Origin: DATFXM01 sp035315885
Lineage (GTDB): Bacteria; Acidobacteriota; Blastocatellia; UBA7656
NCBI GenBank assembly: GCA_035315885.1
Contig: DATFXM010000128.1
Location: 1 to 38,850 of the forward strand
Reading direction: 5' to 3'
Length of the DNA stretch: 38,850 nt
The notes under the pieces were generated by a model. The model saw only the letters and a list, made by a program, of their open reading frames with translations. It did not search any database and had not been told where the DNA came from. The position numbers were made by a program, and so were the translations under genes. The first letter of the stretch is position 1, and each line of letters starts with the position of its first letter. This document shows, piece after piece, positions 1 through 8,047 of this stretch.

Positions 1-774
1 AAATATCAATGCGCGCTCCAGCGTCTGGTTAGCCATCCACCAATCACCGGCGTAGATGTTCAGATCGCTCGAGCCATCCTGTAGAAAGATGCGAATGGGC
101 TTTGGTTCGAACTTGCGAACTAAAGTGGAATAACGCTCACCTCCACGCAAGCCGACATAGGTCCCGATCGAACTGAAGACGCGGCTGAATTCGAGCGGTC
201 GCTCCCAGGCTGCAGTGAGCGCGCAGATCGCTCCACTGGATGCACCACCAATTGCACGGTCGTTACCGTTCTTCGACAACCGGATTGCCCGCCCATCGGA
301 AGTCTTTTTGGTTTCAACTTCCGGCAGCAGTTCTTCCAGCAGGAACCGGACATAGTTCTCTCCAAGACCATCGTATTCGAAGCTGCGATTGAACCGGTCC
401 AGCGCCGTATTAGCGTCCCCAGCTTTTACTCGCCCGTGCATGACAAACACGCCGATAGTCACCGGCATCTCTTTTTTGTGAATCAGATTGTCGAACACCG
501 TGGGCGCTTCGTATTGAATGCCGTCCTGGTTCACATACACACACGCGGGTTTGTCCGGCTTGTACTCGGCCGGCACGTAGACCCAGTATTCACGCCAGGT
601 GCCCGGAAAGATTTTGGAATTCTCAAAAGTAAACTTGAGGACTTCGCCTTTCGGCACGCCGGGCTGGGGTTGTGAGTCAGGGTTGACGGGATAGTTTTCT
701 GTGGTCTGCGCCAGGACTACCGCGACGACCAGCAAGATAAAAAGGAGCGAAAGCAACGTCCGCTTTGAGTTCAT
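1..774 (-). CDS. Secreted alpha/beta-hydrolase esterase (Fes/esterase-D type), 3' end outside window
   Basis: An open frame enters from the left edge; 258 residues are visible from an ATG at 774. Residues 1-22 form a Sec signal peptide (basic MNSKR, then a hydrophobic stretch ending near LAQ). The rest reads as the putative esterase family PF00756 (COG2382, enterochelin-esterase-like): a YVPAEYKPDKPA segment near 67-78, a strand near 105-113, and the nucleophile elbow GASSG with the likely catalytic serine at residue 179. The acid and histidine would lie beyond the window edge. The usual role is ester hydrolysis outside the cytoplasm; the substrate cannot be told from sequence. It lies 96 bases downstream of the DUF1552 gene on the same strand, behind a 12-bp hairpin, so it may be cotranscribed or separately expressed. 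The family call is secure, the function is not. Confidence 0.85.
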   Translation of the reverse strand, partial: MNSKRTLLSLLFILLVVAVVLAQTTENYPVNPDSQPQPGVPKGEVLKFTFENSKIFPGTWREYWVYVPAEYKPDKPACVYVNQDGIQYEAPTVFDNLIHKKEMPVTIGVFVMHGRVKAGDANTALDRFNRSFEYDGLGENYVRFLLEELLPEVETKKTSDGRAIRLSKNGNDRAIGGASSGAICALTAAWERPLEFSRVFSSIGTYVGLRGGERYSTLVRKFEPKPIRIFLQDGSSDLNIYAGDWWMANQTLERALIF

Positions 775-801
775 CGCCTCGTTTTGAAAATGAAGTGGCT
801 A

Positions 802-830
802 AATCCCACCAACCGCGCGTTGGTGGGATT
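802..830. repeat. Perfect 12-bp hairpin between DUF1552 and esterase genes
   Basis: AATCCCACCAAC at 802-813 and GTTGGTGGGATT at 819-830 are exact reverse complements around the 5-base loop CGCGC. It lies just past the DUF1552 stop (871) and before the esterase start (774), both on the minus strand. No clear T-run follows, so it is either a weak terminator or attenuator or a dispersed intergenic palindrome. Confidence 0.7.
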
Positions 831-870
831 GCGCCTGAATCTGAACTTTTAATTACACCGAGTGCGCTCC

Positions 871-2226
871 TCAAAGATCAGAGAGCTGCTCTACTCGCCC
901 TGTGCTGTCGCCTAGCTTCTCGGGATGCACTCCAACTCGATCCAACAGGCCAAGGTATAGATTCGTGACAGGTGTGCCGGCCCCGTACACGATATGTCGT
1001 CCAGGTTTGAGGCTCCCATCGCCTCGACCGGCAAGCAACACCGGAAGATCCTCGTGGGTATGGCGATTGCCATCAGCGAGGCCGCTCCCGTACACAATCA
1101 TTGAATGATCGAGCAGGCTTCCGTCTCCGTCGGGAGTCGATTTGAGCATCTTTAGAAAGTAAGCGAGCAACTCGGTATGAAGACAATTGATCTGGGTTAC
1201 TTTTTCAATCCAGTCCGGATTGTCGCGGTGATGGGTGAGCGGATGATGAGGATCGGGGACGCCAATCTCGGGATAAACTCGCATGCTGCCCTCGCGACCG
1301 AGCATCATTGTCGTAACCCTGGTAAGGTCTGCCCGAAACGCCACCACCTGGAGCTCATACATCAGCTTCGCATAATCGGGCAGCGTGATTGGTATGCCCG
1401 CTGGCTTCTCAATTGCCGGCGTCATCTGGCGATTGTCCTTCTCGGCGGTTTGTATCCGCCGTTCGATCTCTCGTACTGCAGACAGATATTCGTCGAGCTT
1501 TTTGCGGTCAGAAGCGCCAAGCTTCCCCGCGAGCTGTTGCGTGTCGTCGCGCACCGAATCCAGGATGCTGCTTCGATAGAGAGCCCGCCGCTCGCGGGTT
1601 TTTGGATCGAGACTGTAATCCGTCGTACCGAATAGGCGCTCGAACACCATCCGCGGATTCAGCTCCGGAGGCATCGGCGTAGACTGGCCACGCCAGGAGA
1701 TGCTGTTGGTATAAGCGCAACTGTAACCTGAATCACAATTGCCGACGGTCCGAGAATCTTCGCAACCAAGCTCGATCGATGGGAAGCGCGTCTTTGATCC
1801 CAGCGCCTGCGCCGCGATTTGATCGGCTGAGATGCCGTTGTGAATGTCAGTGCCTTCGGTCTTCCTGCAATGAACACCGGTAAGAAAAGCCGCGCCTGCT
1901 CTGGCATGATCACCAGCTCCGTCACCAAGCGCGTTTCCGTTGCGCTCATCCAGCCCCGAAAGGACAAACAGGTCTTCTCGTAGCGGCTCCAGAGGCTTGA
2001 GGATTCGGGTGAACTCGTACGCCTTTCCGACGGCCTTAGGCGTCCAGTCTTTCATGACTATGCCGTTGGGCACGTAGACAAATGTAAGGCGAACCGGTGG
2101 AGTCGCGGCAACGCGCGACGCTCTCGCGAAAGCCGGTATCATCCCGTCAAGAAGCGGCAGTGCGATGCTGACACCCATCCCCTTGAGAAAGGTTCGGCGC
2201 GGCAGGTGTTTTCCGGTATTGATCAA
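871..2226 (-). CDS. DUF1552 family protein, Tat-exported
   Basis: A 451-residue protein starting at TTG 2226. A start at the next in-frame ATG would remove the twin-arginine motif. Residues 9-36 are a Tat signal: RRTFLKG followed by a hydrophobic stretch ending at FARA. The body matches the DUF1552 family (Pfam PF07586, named for an HXXSHH motif); here the motif is HPLTHH at 328-333. Several cysteines (120, 155, 164, 170) occur in the middle. The biochemical role is unknown. The family is encoded next to DUF1592-type cytochrome-like proteins in Acidobacteria, Planctomycetes and Verrucomicrobia. Its TTG overlaps the TGA of the upstream DUF1592 gene (TTGA, 2223-2226), so translation is probably coupled. 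An AGGAG-like site lies about 12 bases upstream. Confidence 0.9.
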   Translation of the reverse strand: MINTGKHLPRRTFLKGMGVSIALPLLDGMIPAFARASRVAATPPVRLTFVYVPNGIVMKDWTPKAVGKAYEFTRILKPLEPLREDLFVLSGLDERNGNALGDGAGDHARAGAAFLTGVHCRKTEGTDIHNGISADQIAAQALGSKTRFPSIELGCEDSRTVGNCDSGYSCAYTNSISWRGQSTPMPPELNPRMVFERLFGTTDYSLDPKTRERRALYRSSILDSVRDDTQQLAGKLGASDRKKLDEYLSAVREIERRIQTAEKDNRQMTPAIEKPAGIPITLPDYAKLMYELQVVAFRADLTRVTTMMLGREGSMRVYPEIGVPDPHHPLTHHRDNPDWIEKVTQINCLHTELLAYFLKMLKSTPDGDGSLLDHSMIVYGSGLADGNRHTHEDLPVLLAGRGDGSLKPGRHIVYGAGTPVTNLYLGLLDRVGVHPEKLGDSTGRVEQLSDL

Positions 2227-4793
2227 CGAGGTTGATCTCCTCTCCGCTTCTGAAATAGCTCACTGCTAACAATGCCCAGCACCAGGCTCGAGAAGCGGTA
2301 ATCTTCCGCACCTAGACGGCTCACGATCTGATTCACTGCGGGTTTGTCATTGTCGTCAAGTCCTCGACCAAGAGCATAGATCATCAGCTTCTCAGTCAGG
2401 CCTTCGGCGAACGCATCTCGGTCAGATTTGAGAATCTTCTTCAACTCGCTCGGGCCTTTGAACGATCGGCCATCGGGGAGCGTGCCAGTCGCATCAATCG
2501 GAAACTTCCCGTCTTGGCTCCTCCAGGCGCCGACAGCGTCAAAGTTTTCCAGACCAAATCCTAACGGGTCCATCCGAGCGTGACAAGAAGCGCACACAGC
2601 GTTCTGACGATGCGTCTCCAACTGCTGGCGCAGCGATGCGGCTGAGCCGATCTTCGACTCATCCAGGTTTGGCACATCCGGCAGCGGCGGAGGTGGCGGA
2701 GCATGGAGTATCTTTTCCAGGATCCACTTTCCACGCAACACCGGTGAGGTGCGCGTCGCGTAAGATGAGACGGTCAGTACCGCAGCTTGCGTTATTACGC
2801 CGCCGCGCTCGCTGTTGTTACGAAGTGCAACCTTACGAAACTCCGGTCCTTTTACTTCTGAAATCTTATAGAAACGTGCGAGACGTTCGTTGAGGAATGT
2901 GTAGTTCGCATCTATGAAATCGAGAATGCTGCGGTCTTCCTGCACGATGCTCTGAAAGAAGAGCTCGGTCTCTCTGCGCATCGACATACGCAGGTATTCG
3001 TCGAATCCTGGAAATCGCTGGCGATCGGGTTTAGCCGATTCGAGTTTCCGCAGTTCGAGCCACTGACCGCCGAAGTTGTCGACAAGCGCCTGCGCTTTCA
3101 CGTCTTTCAGCATCCTGCGAACCTGCGTTTCAAGGACGCCCGGCGAACGCAGCTTCTGCTGGTTCGCCAACCGGGTCAACTCGGCGTCGGGCATGCTGCT
3201 CCACAAAAAGTATGAGAGCCGCGTAGCCAGCTCGTGGTCGTTAATCGTGGAGCCTCGATTCTGCTCGACACGAAAGAGAAAATGCGGTGACACCAGCATG
3301 GCTTGAAGCGACTGGCAAAGTCCCTCCTCGAACGAGTCACCGTTCTTTTGAGCCATTGACACAAATCGCAACAGGTTGTCGATCTCTTGCGAAGTTCCGG
3401 GTCGACGGAATGCGCGTGCGGCCAAATCAGCTACGATCTTGCGTGTGCAATCGCGCTTGTGATGACCGGTAAGATGCCCGCACGCGTAGATTTTTTTCAG
3501 ACTCTCCTGCGAGGGACCTTTGGCTTGGTTGTAAGGGCCGCCGATTTCAAGGGAAGTCAACCGCGCTTCATTCACCGGCGCCTTTTCGATGGCGGCAATG
3601 CGGGTTTCGAACCGCTTTTTAAACTCCTCCAGCTGCGCAGGCGGAGCGTTGGGACGCGGCCTGAATTGCGGAAGTGGAGGCGTAGGGATCCTGGATGGAT
3701 TGGGTCCGTGGTACCTCGCAGGAAGTCCCTGGTACAGATGAAGGATTGATGCTGCCACCCAATGCTCTCCGGCGGTGGTCTTTATCCGAAACTCCTGAAC
3801 CTTCCCGCCGAGATCTTGTTTATCTTCATCGTCGAACGCCGCGGTCTTCGTTGGGTCGAGCTCTATCGCCTGAACCTGTTCGCCATCGACCCACAAGGCG
3901 ATTGAAATAGGCTCCGAGCCAAGCGGGCGACTTCCGCCGAGAAACGCGCGCACGATGTACTCACCGTTAACTGGAAAGCGATGGATGACGTGAAGCGCGT
4001 TTGGAAGTGTGAGCCCTGTCGAATCGTAATCAGAGGGCGGCGCGATACTTGGAATTATGCGTTGAAGCGAAGGACGAAGCTTCACCATCGTCGGCTTCAT
4101 TTGCTCTGGCCCAAACAAAGCTTCGCGCGCGACTCTTTCTGCCGCCGCAAGGTACTTCTCCATAAGCACCGGAGACAGCGACAGCACATCGCCAATGTTA
4201 TCGAACCCGTAGCCCGAGTCGTCCTGTGGGAAGCTATCCGCGGGACGCACGTCAACACCTAACAGGTCGCGCACTGTGTTGTTGTACTCGGCTCGATTCA
4301 AGCGGCGAACAGTAACGTGGTCAACGGTTCGATTCGCAGCCGACGACTGGTCACCGTTACGAGTCACAGCCGAATCCTCGGATTGGAGCCGCTTTTCGAT
4401 CCAGGCGATGACTTCTTTTACTTCATTCGGATCCGGGCGGAGCTGGCCCTTGGGAGGCATCTCTCCGGTTTGAAGCTTCCGAAGCACTCGTCGCCAGATT
4501 TCGATCGACTGAGGGATCGACTTGTTCCCTTTGGCAGCAGGGTTGCCACCTGCGGCTGCAGGGTCGGCGGTCCGAATCGCCTCGAGATTGACACCGCCTG
4601 ACATTAGGTTTGCATTGTGACAGGAGTAGCAAGTGCGAGCGAGAAACGGCAGAACGATTTGATCGAATTCAGAAGGGTTTTGCGCACCCTGGGCCCGACG
4701 CAGAGAAGGCGGAACCGCGAGCCAGATAGCCAGCGACAAGCCCGCGACTGCGACCGAACGGAGCACCCTTCTTCTTGTTAGACTTTCTCTCAT
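2223..4793 (-). CDS. DUF1592/DUF1588/DUF1585 protein with N-terminal Planctomycete-type cytochrome c domain
   Basis: An 856-residue protein. Residues 1-37 are an export signal (basic RRRVLRS, then a hydrophobic core). A PSCyt1-type heme site CYSCH is at 55-59, and the Met of GEMPPKG at about 112 is a likely axial ligand. DUF1587 follows (about 157-225, with RRLNRAEYNNTVRDLLG), then a beta-rich region (about 255-380), DUF1595 (ARAFRRP and on), DUF1592 (the ATRLSYFLWSSMPD motif), DUF1588 (RGGVITQA) with a second CASCH near the C-terminus, and DUF1585. This is the standard order for the large planctomycete/acidobacterial family. Periplasmic electron transfer tied to breakdown of some substrate has been proposed but not shown. 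It is first in a minus-strand operon with the coupled DUF1552 gene. The domain call is very secure. Confidence 0.93.
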   Translation of the reverse strand: MRESLTRRRVLRSVAVAGLSLAIWLAVPPSLRRAQGAQNPSEFDQIVLPFLARTCYSCHNANLMSGGVNLEAIRTADPAAAGGNPAAKGNKSIPQSIEIWRRVLRKLQTGEMPPKGQLRPDPNEVKEVIAWIEKRLQSEDSAVTRNGDQSSAANRTVDHVTVRRLNRAEYNNTVRDLLGVDVRPADSFPQDDSGYGFDNIGDVLSLSPVLMEKYLAAAERVAREALFGPEQMKPTMVKLRPSLQRIIPSIAPPSDYDSTGLTLPNALHVIHRFPVNGEYIVRAFLGGSRPLGSEPISIALWVDGEQVQAIELDPTKTAAFDDEDKQDLGGKVQEFRIKTTAGEHWVAASILHLYQGLPARYHGPNPSRIPTPPLPQFRPRPNAPPAQLEEFKKRFETRIAAIEKAPVNEARLTSLEIGGPYNQAKGPSQESLKKIYACGHLTGHHKRDCTRKIVADLAARAFRRPGTSQEIDNLLRFVSMAQKNGDSFEEGLCQSLQAMLVSPHFLFRVEQNRGSTINDHELATRLSYFLWSSMPDAELTRLANQQKLRSPGVLETQVRRMLKDVKAQALVDNFGGQWLELRKLESAKPDRQRFPGFDEYLRMSMRRETELFFQSIVQEDRSILDFIDANYTFLNERLARFYKISEVKGPEFRKVALRNNSERGGVITQAAVLTVSSYATRTSPVLRGKWILEKILHAPPPPPLPDVPNLDESKIGSAASLRQQLETHRQNAVCASCHARMDPLGFGLENFDAVGAWRSQDGKFPIDATGTLPDGRSFKGPSELKKILKSDRDAFAEGLTEKLMIYALGRGLDDNDKPAVNQIVSRLGAEDYRFSSLVLGIVSSELFQKRRGDQPR

Positions 4794-5356
4794 GCCCCTC
4801 CGCTCACCCTCTCACGCTCGCCCCGATGCCAACAGGATTGAGTTTCGGCTGCACGATTATAGATTGGGTCGTCGGACCATTCCAGCGAGGTAGAGATGAA
4901 ACCTTGCGGCTGGCTAAGTCGGCTTAATGACAGTATTCATCGGTTGAAAAGACAGGTACGCTCGCCAGGACTCGAACATGGACACCTGCTTAGCAAATTA
5001 CCACCTCACGCCGAGGTATATGAAAAGCTGCTCAATGAAAATGTGTTTGTGGGATATAGAGAGCGCAAGCTACGGTTTTCTGCATTTTTGCTACACCGAG
5101 GTTGACTTCGATCAGGCTCTATCGGTTCTAAACTCAACCTAGCACCTCCCCACCGGAGCCTCGCCAAGTAATGCTCCGGTTATTATTCCTGTTTCAGGCG
5201 CGGCCCGGTGAATGCTGCCGTTAAGGCCGACACGCCGAAATAGAGACAGAAGACAGACCCTGATCATAATTGACTGCGGATTTTTTGGTCGGCTGCCGTT
5301 TTCATGCGTGTAATTGTGTAGAGGAGCCAGCGTTCTTAACGAAAAAGGGAGAGATT
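4794..5356. other. Intergenic region between divergent genes, with tRNA-like scrap and hairpin
   Basis: No credible protein gene lies here. The left part should hold the promoter of the minus-strand DUF1592 operon. On the minus strand near 4955-5000 there is a T-arm-like stretch (GTTCGAGTCC), but no acceptor or anticodon stem can be paired. A perfect 5-bp hairpin (ACCTC/GAGGT) lies near 5000-5015, and a terminator-like stem at 5152-5180. The right end carries the ribosome-binding site of the VOC gene. Confidence 0.6.
5152..5190 (+). terminator. Possible Rho-independent terminator
   Basis: ACCGGAGC (5152-5159) pairs perfectly with GCTCCGGT (5173-5180) across a 13-base loop, followed by the T-rich run TTATTATTCCTGTTT. 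No plus-strand gene precedes it in the window, so it may belong to a decayed gene. Confidence 0.4.
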
Positions 5357-5770
5357 ATGAAAAATACATTTCGAGGATTGACAACAGTCAGTTATTTCGC
5401 TGCAGATCTCGCTGCAGCAAAGCAGTGGTATACAGATTTCCTGGGCATTGACCCTTACTTTGAGCGACCCGGTTACGTCGAATTTAGACTAGGCGACTAC
5501 CAGCACGAATTAGGTATTATTGACAGCAAATACGCGCCTGGTACAGAAAGCATAAATGGCCGAGCTGGTGTCGTAGTGCACTGGCACGTTGACGACATTG
5601 ACGCAGTCTTGAAGAAGGCAGTATCGATGGGAGCAAAGCAGCTCGAGGCACCACAAGACCGCGGCAGCGGGTTCATCACCGCTACGGTAGTTGATCCTTT
5701 CGGGAACATACTAGGCATTATGTACAATCCGCATTATTTAGATATGCTCGCCGTTCGCCAGAGGCAGTAA
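5357..5770 (+). CDS. VOC superfamily (glyoxalase/bleomycin-resistance fold) protein
   Basis: A 137-residue protein. The start is ATG 5357 because AAGGGAGAG lies just upstream; a longer frame from 5270 has no better site and would add unrelated residues. The pattern is typical of a VOC protein: a TVSYFAADLAAAKQWYTDFLGIDP opening (helix after the first strand), a VEFRLGD strand, then WHVDDIDAVLKKAVSMGAK and a closing VVDPFGNILGIMYNP. This is two beta-alpha-beta-beta-beta units, the length of a single-domain VOC enzyme. Members are metal-dependent lyases, isomerases or dioxygenases, or drug-binding proteins; the substrate cannot be assigned. It stands alone between decayed or empty sequence. Family sure, function open. 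Confidence 0.88.
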   Translation: MKNTFRGLTTVSYFAADLAAAKQWYTDFLGIDPYFERPGYVEFRLGDYQHELGIIDSKYAPGTESINGRAGVVVHWHVDDIDAVLKKAVSMGAKQLEAPQDRGSGFITATVVDPFGNILGIMYNPHYLDMLAVRQRQ

Positions 5771-6320
5771 GAGGCTCATGGAACCGACTGGCAGCGAAGA
5801 GATTATTGAATGCGCGAATGCCGCAGAGTAGGAAACATGGCTGGGAAGCTGTCACGAGCAGCGAGAGCGCCCTTGCTGAGCAACTCTTGGACTTTATCAA
5901 GTTTGCCTTCTGTGATTGCTCCTAATATGTCCTGCGCGATGTCTTTATTAGCCATCGAAATCTCAACGCCAGAGTCAAGAATCAGCTATCGGGTCTTCAG
6001 AAGGATTCAGGCTTGATTCGTCGACATTTGCTTGTCTCGAACCTGTCTGAACCACTTCCGAGGCCTTATCATCCGAGATCTCATTACCCTCCTGAGTTGA
6101 GCGAATATTGCTCAGAAGGTTTCACCATATTGGCTAACAATTCAAGTGAATGTAACCTAACGAGTCCGCCACCAGAACTACCAGAACTAAATGTCTCAAG
6201 CCTGATTCTCTCTAGCCTTGTTTCATTTCCATTTCTGATCCGCTACTGCTTTAATAAGCTAATCCGAGACGGGACTAAATCCATTTTGCTGCAAGTGGCC
6301 GCGCGAAGCCAGTCGTCCGG
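5771..6320. other. Mostly empty intergenic stretch with an ankyrin-like remnant
   Basis: Apart from the short minus-strand ankyrin-like ORF at 5803-5955, no protein with family features is visible on either strand. A nine-base direct repeat (CCAGAACTA) occurs twice in tandem-like spacing near 6173-6190. The right end leads into the DUF1592 gene at 6321. Confidence 0.5.
5803..5955 (-). pseudogene. Short ankyrin-repeat-like N-terminal fragment
   Basis: An ATG at 5955 opens a 50-residue frame beginning MANKDIAQDILGAITEG and continuing KLDKVQELLSKGALAARD. This has the ankyrin-type pattern of a short helix, Gly, then a second helix ending in LLxxGA. It stops after one partial repeat, and no further repeats are found in other frames. 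It is probably the remnant of a larger ankyrin protein; a genuine tiny protein cannot be excluded. No strong ribosome-binding site is seen. Confidence 0.3.
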
Positions 6321-8000
6321 TTGGCGTCCGAGGTGATTACCTCTCGCCATGGAGGAAGTCAATTGCTACTCAAGCAGAATTCAACTAACAAGAAGATACG
6401 TTGGGCGTGTGCCACGGCTTTCATTGTAGCGCTCGCCTTCGCTGTCACCCCTCGTGCCCAGACATCAGAGTCCGCATCTGGCGAGGCAGGTCCAGTAAAG
6501 GTAGCGGTCCGGAGAATCACTGAGAGCCAGTATCGTCACACGATCGCCGACATCTTCGGCCCCGAGATCAAGATCAATGCTCGTTTCGAGCCGGAACGGC
6601 GCGAAGAGGGACTGCTTGCTATCGGAAGCGCCCAGCTTTCTCTAACCTCCGCCGGTTTCGAACAGTACTTCGCTCTGGCAAGCTCCATATCAGATCAGGT
6701 GCTCGGCGAAAAGCAGAGGACCAAGTCAGTCCCGTGCAAGCCCGCTGATCCAACCCAGGCCGATGATGCTTGCGCCCGTCAGTTCATACAGGCGTATGGT
6801 GAACGCCTGTTTCGCCGACCTCTGACCGAGTCCGAAACGTTAGCCCGCCTCAACACAGCATCAGTGGGCGCCAAACAGTCGCGCGACTTCTACGCTGGGT
6901 TGAAACTCGCTCTTACCAGCCTGCTGGTTGCTCCGGAGTTTTTGTTTAGAGTGGAAACCGCCGAACCCGATCCGGCCAATCGAGGGCAGTACCGGCTCGA
7001 CAGCTACACCAAGGTTTCGCGGGTGTCTTTTCTGCTCTGGGACTCGGCGCCCGATCATGAACTTCTTGCCGCGGCGCGCAGCGGCGCTATCCATACCGAA
7101 GCCGGCCTCAAACAACAGCTCACTCGGATGATTTCATCGATCCGCTACGAGGACGGCGTTCGAGCGTTCTTTGCGGACCTGCTGCAGCTCGACGGATTTG
7201 AAAACCTGGTGAAGGATCCAACGATCTATCCCAAGTTCAACCAGGCCGTGTCCGATAGTGCCAAAGAACAGACTCTAAGAACGGTCGTTGATCTGTTGGT
7301 CCGCAAGCAGCGCGATTATCGAGAGCTCTTCACCTCAAACGAAACGTTTATCAACCGGCCGTTGGCCTCGGTCTATCGCATACCGTTCGCGTCGACCAGC
7401 GAGTGGGCTCCTTACACCTTCCCGGAATCGTCCGAGCGGTCGGGTATCCTCACCCAGGTAAGCTTCCTGTCGCTCCACGCTCACCCGGGAACCTCGTCAC
7501 CCACGAAGCGCGGCATAAAGCTCCTCGAGATCTTCATGTGCCAGCCGACCCCGGATCCGCCGGCGAATGTAGATTTTTCGAGCGTTCAGGACACCACTAA
7601 AGGGACAGTTCGCGGACGGCTGCTCGATCACATGAATAACAAAGGCTGCGCCAGCTGTCATCGATCGACAGATCCGCCGGGCCTTGGTCTCGAGCATTTT
7701 GACGGGCTCGGACAGTTGCGGACGATGGAGAACGGCGCGCCAATCGATGTAACGTCCGACCTCTATGGCGTGAAGTTCGAGGGCGCACGAGGACTCGGCA
7801 AGCTTCTCTACAATAACCCGGACACTTCAGCTTGTTTGGTCCGCAAGGTCTACGCGTACGGTGTTGGCCGAAAGACCGACGAGCGCGACGAAAGCTATCT
7901 CGCCGAGCAGACCAAAGCTTTCGCTGCGAATGGCTATCGACTGCCCGGCCTGATGTCGCAGATAGCTTCGAGTCCCGAGTTCTTCAAAGTTGTGCGTTAG
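6321..8000 (+). CDS. Short DUF1592/DUF1588/DUF1585 family protein without N-terminal heme domain
   Basis: A 559-residue protein from a TTG at 6321; a GTG at 6333 is also possible. A signal peptide (KKIRWACATAFIVALAFAVTP) spans about residues 24-46. DUF1587 then follows at once (VRRITESQYRHTIADIFG), so the PSCyt1 CxxCH domain of the larger paralogue at 2223-4793 is absent. DUF1595 (ERLFRRPLTESE), DUF1592 (SRVSFLLWDSAPDHELL), DUF1588 (RSGILTQVSFLSLHA) with CASCH near residue 445, and DUF1585 (RKVYAYGVGRKTDERD) are all present. It therefore keeps one c-type heme or metal site. It opens a plus-strand operon: DUF1592, DUF1552, unknown secreted protein. Probably exported; the biochemical role is not known for the family. 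Confidence 0.9.
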   Translation: MASEVITSRHGGSQLLLKQNSTNKKIRWACATAFIVALAFAVTPRAQTSESASGEAGPVKVAVRRITESQYRHTIADIFGPEIKINARFEPERREEGLLAIGSAQLSLTSAGFEQYFALASSISDQVLGEKQRTKSVPCKPADPTQADDACARQFIQAYGERLFRRPLTESETLARLNTASVGAKQSRDFYAGLKLALTSLLVAPEFLFRVETAEPDPANRGQYRLDSYTKVSRVSFLLWDSAPDHELLAAARSGAIHTEAGLKQQLTRMISSIRYEDGVRAFFADLLQLDGFENLVKDPTIYPKFNQAVSDSAKEQTLRTVVDLLVRKQRDYRELFTSNETFINRPLASVYRIPFASTSEWAPYTFPESSERSGILTQVSFLSLHAHPGTSSPTKRGIKLLEIFMCQPTPDPPANVDFSSVQDTTKGTVRGRLLDHMNNKGCASCHRSTDPPGLGLEHFDGLGQLRTMENGAPIDVTSDLYGVKFEGARGLGKLLYNNPDTSACLVRKVYAYGVGRKTDERDESYLAEQTKAFAANGYRLPGLMSQIASSPEFFKVVR

Positions 8001-8033
8001 TCACGTGCGGCCGCGAGGCCCACTTCAGGAATC

Positions 8034-8039
8034 AGGAGG
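8034..8039 (+). promoter_or_regulatory. Strong ribosome-binding site fixing the DUF1552 start
   Basis: AGGAGG lies 8 bases before ATG 8048. It settles the start of the second DUF1552 gene against a longer in-frame reading that would begin inside the preceding gene. Confidence 0.8.
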
Positions 8040-8047
8040 AGTCTTCA

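Noticed and set aside
4955..5000. tRNA-like T-arm on the minus strand (GTTCGAGTCC)
   Set aside because: Only the T-loop consensus fits; the T-stem has a mismatch and no acceptor or anticodon stem pairs, so it is chance or a very decayed scrap.
6060..6093. Small minus-strand ORF behind an AGGAGGG motif
   Set aside because: The site is only 2 bases from the ATG, too close for ribosome binding, and the 25-residue product has no features.
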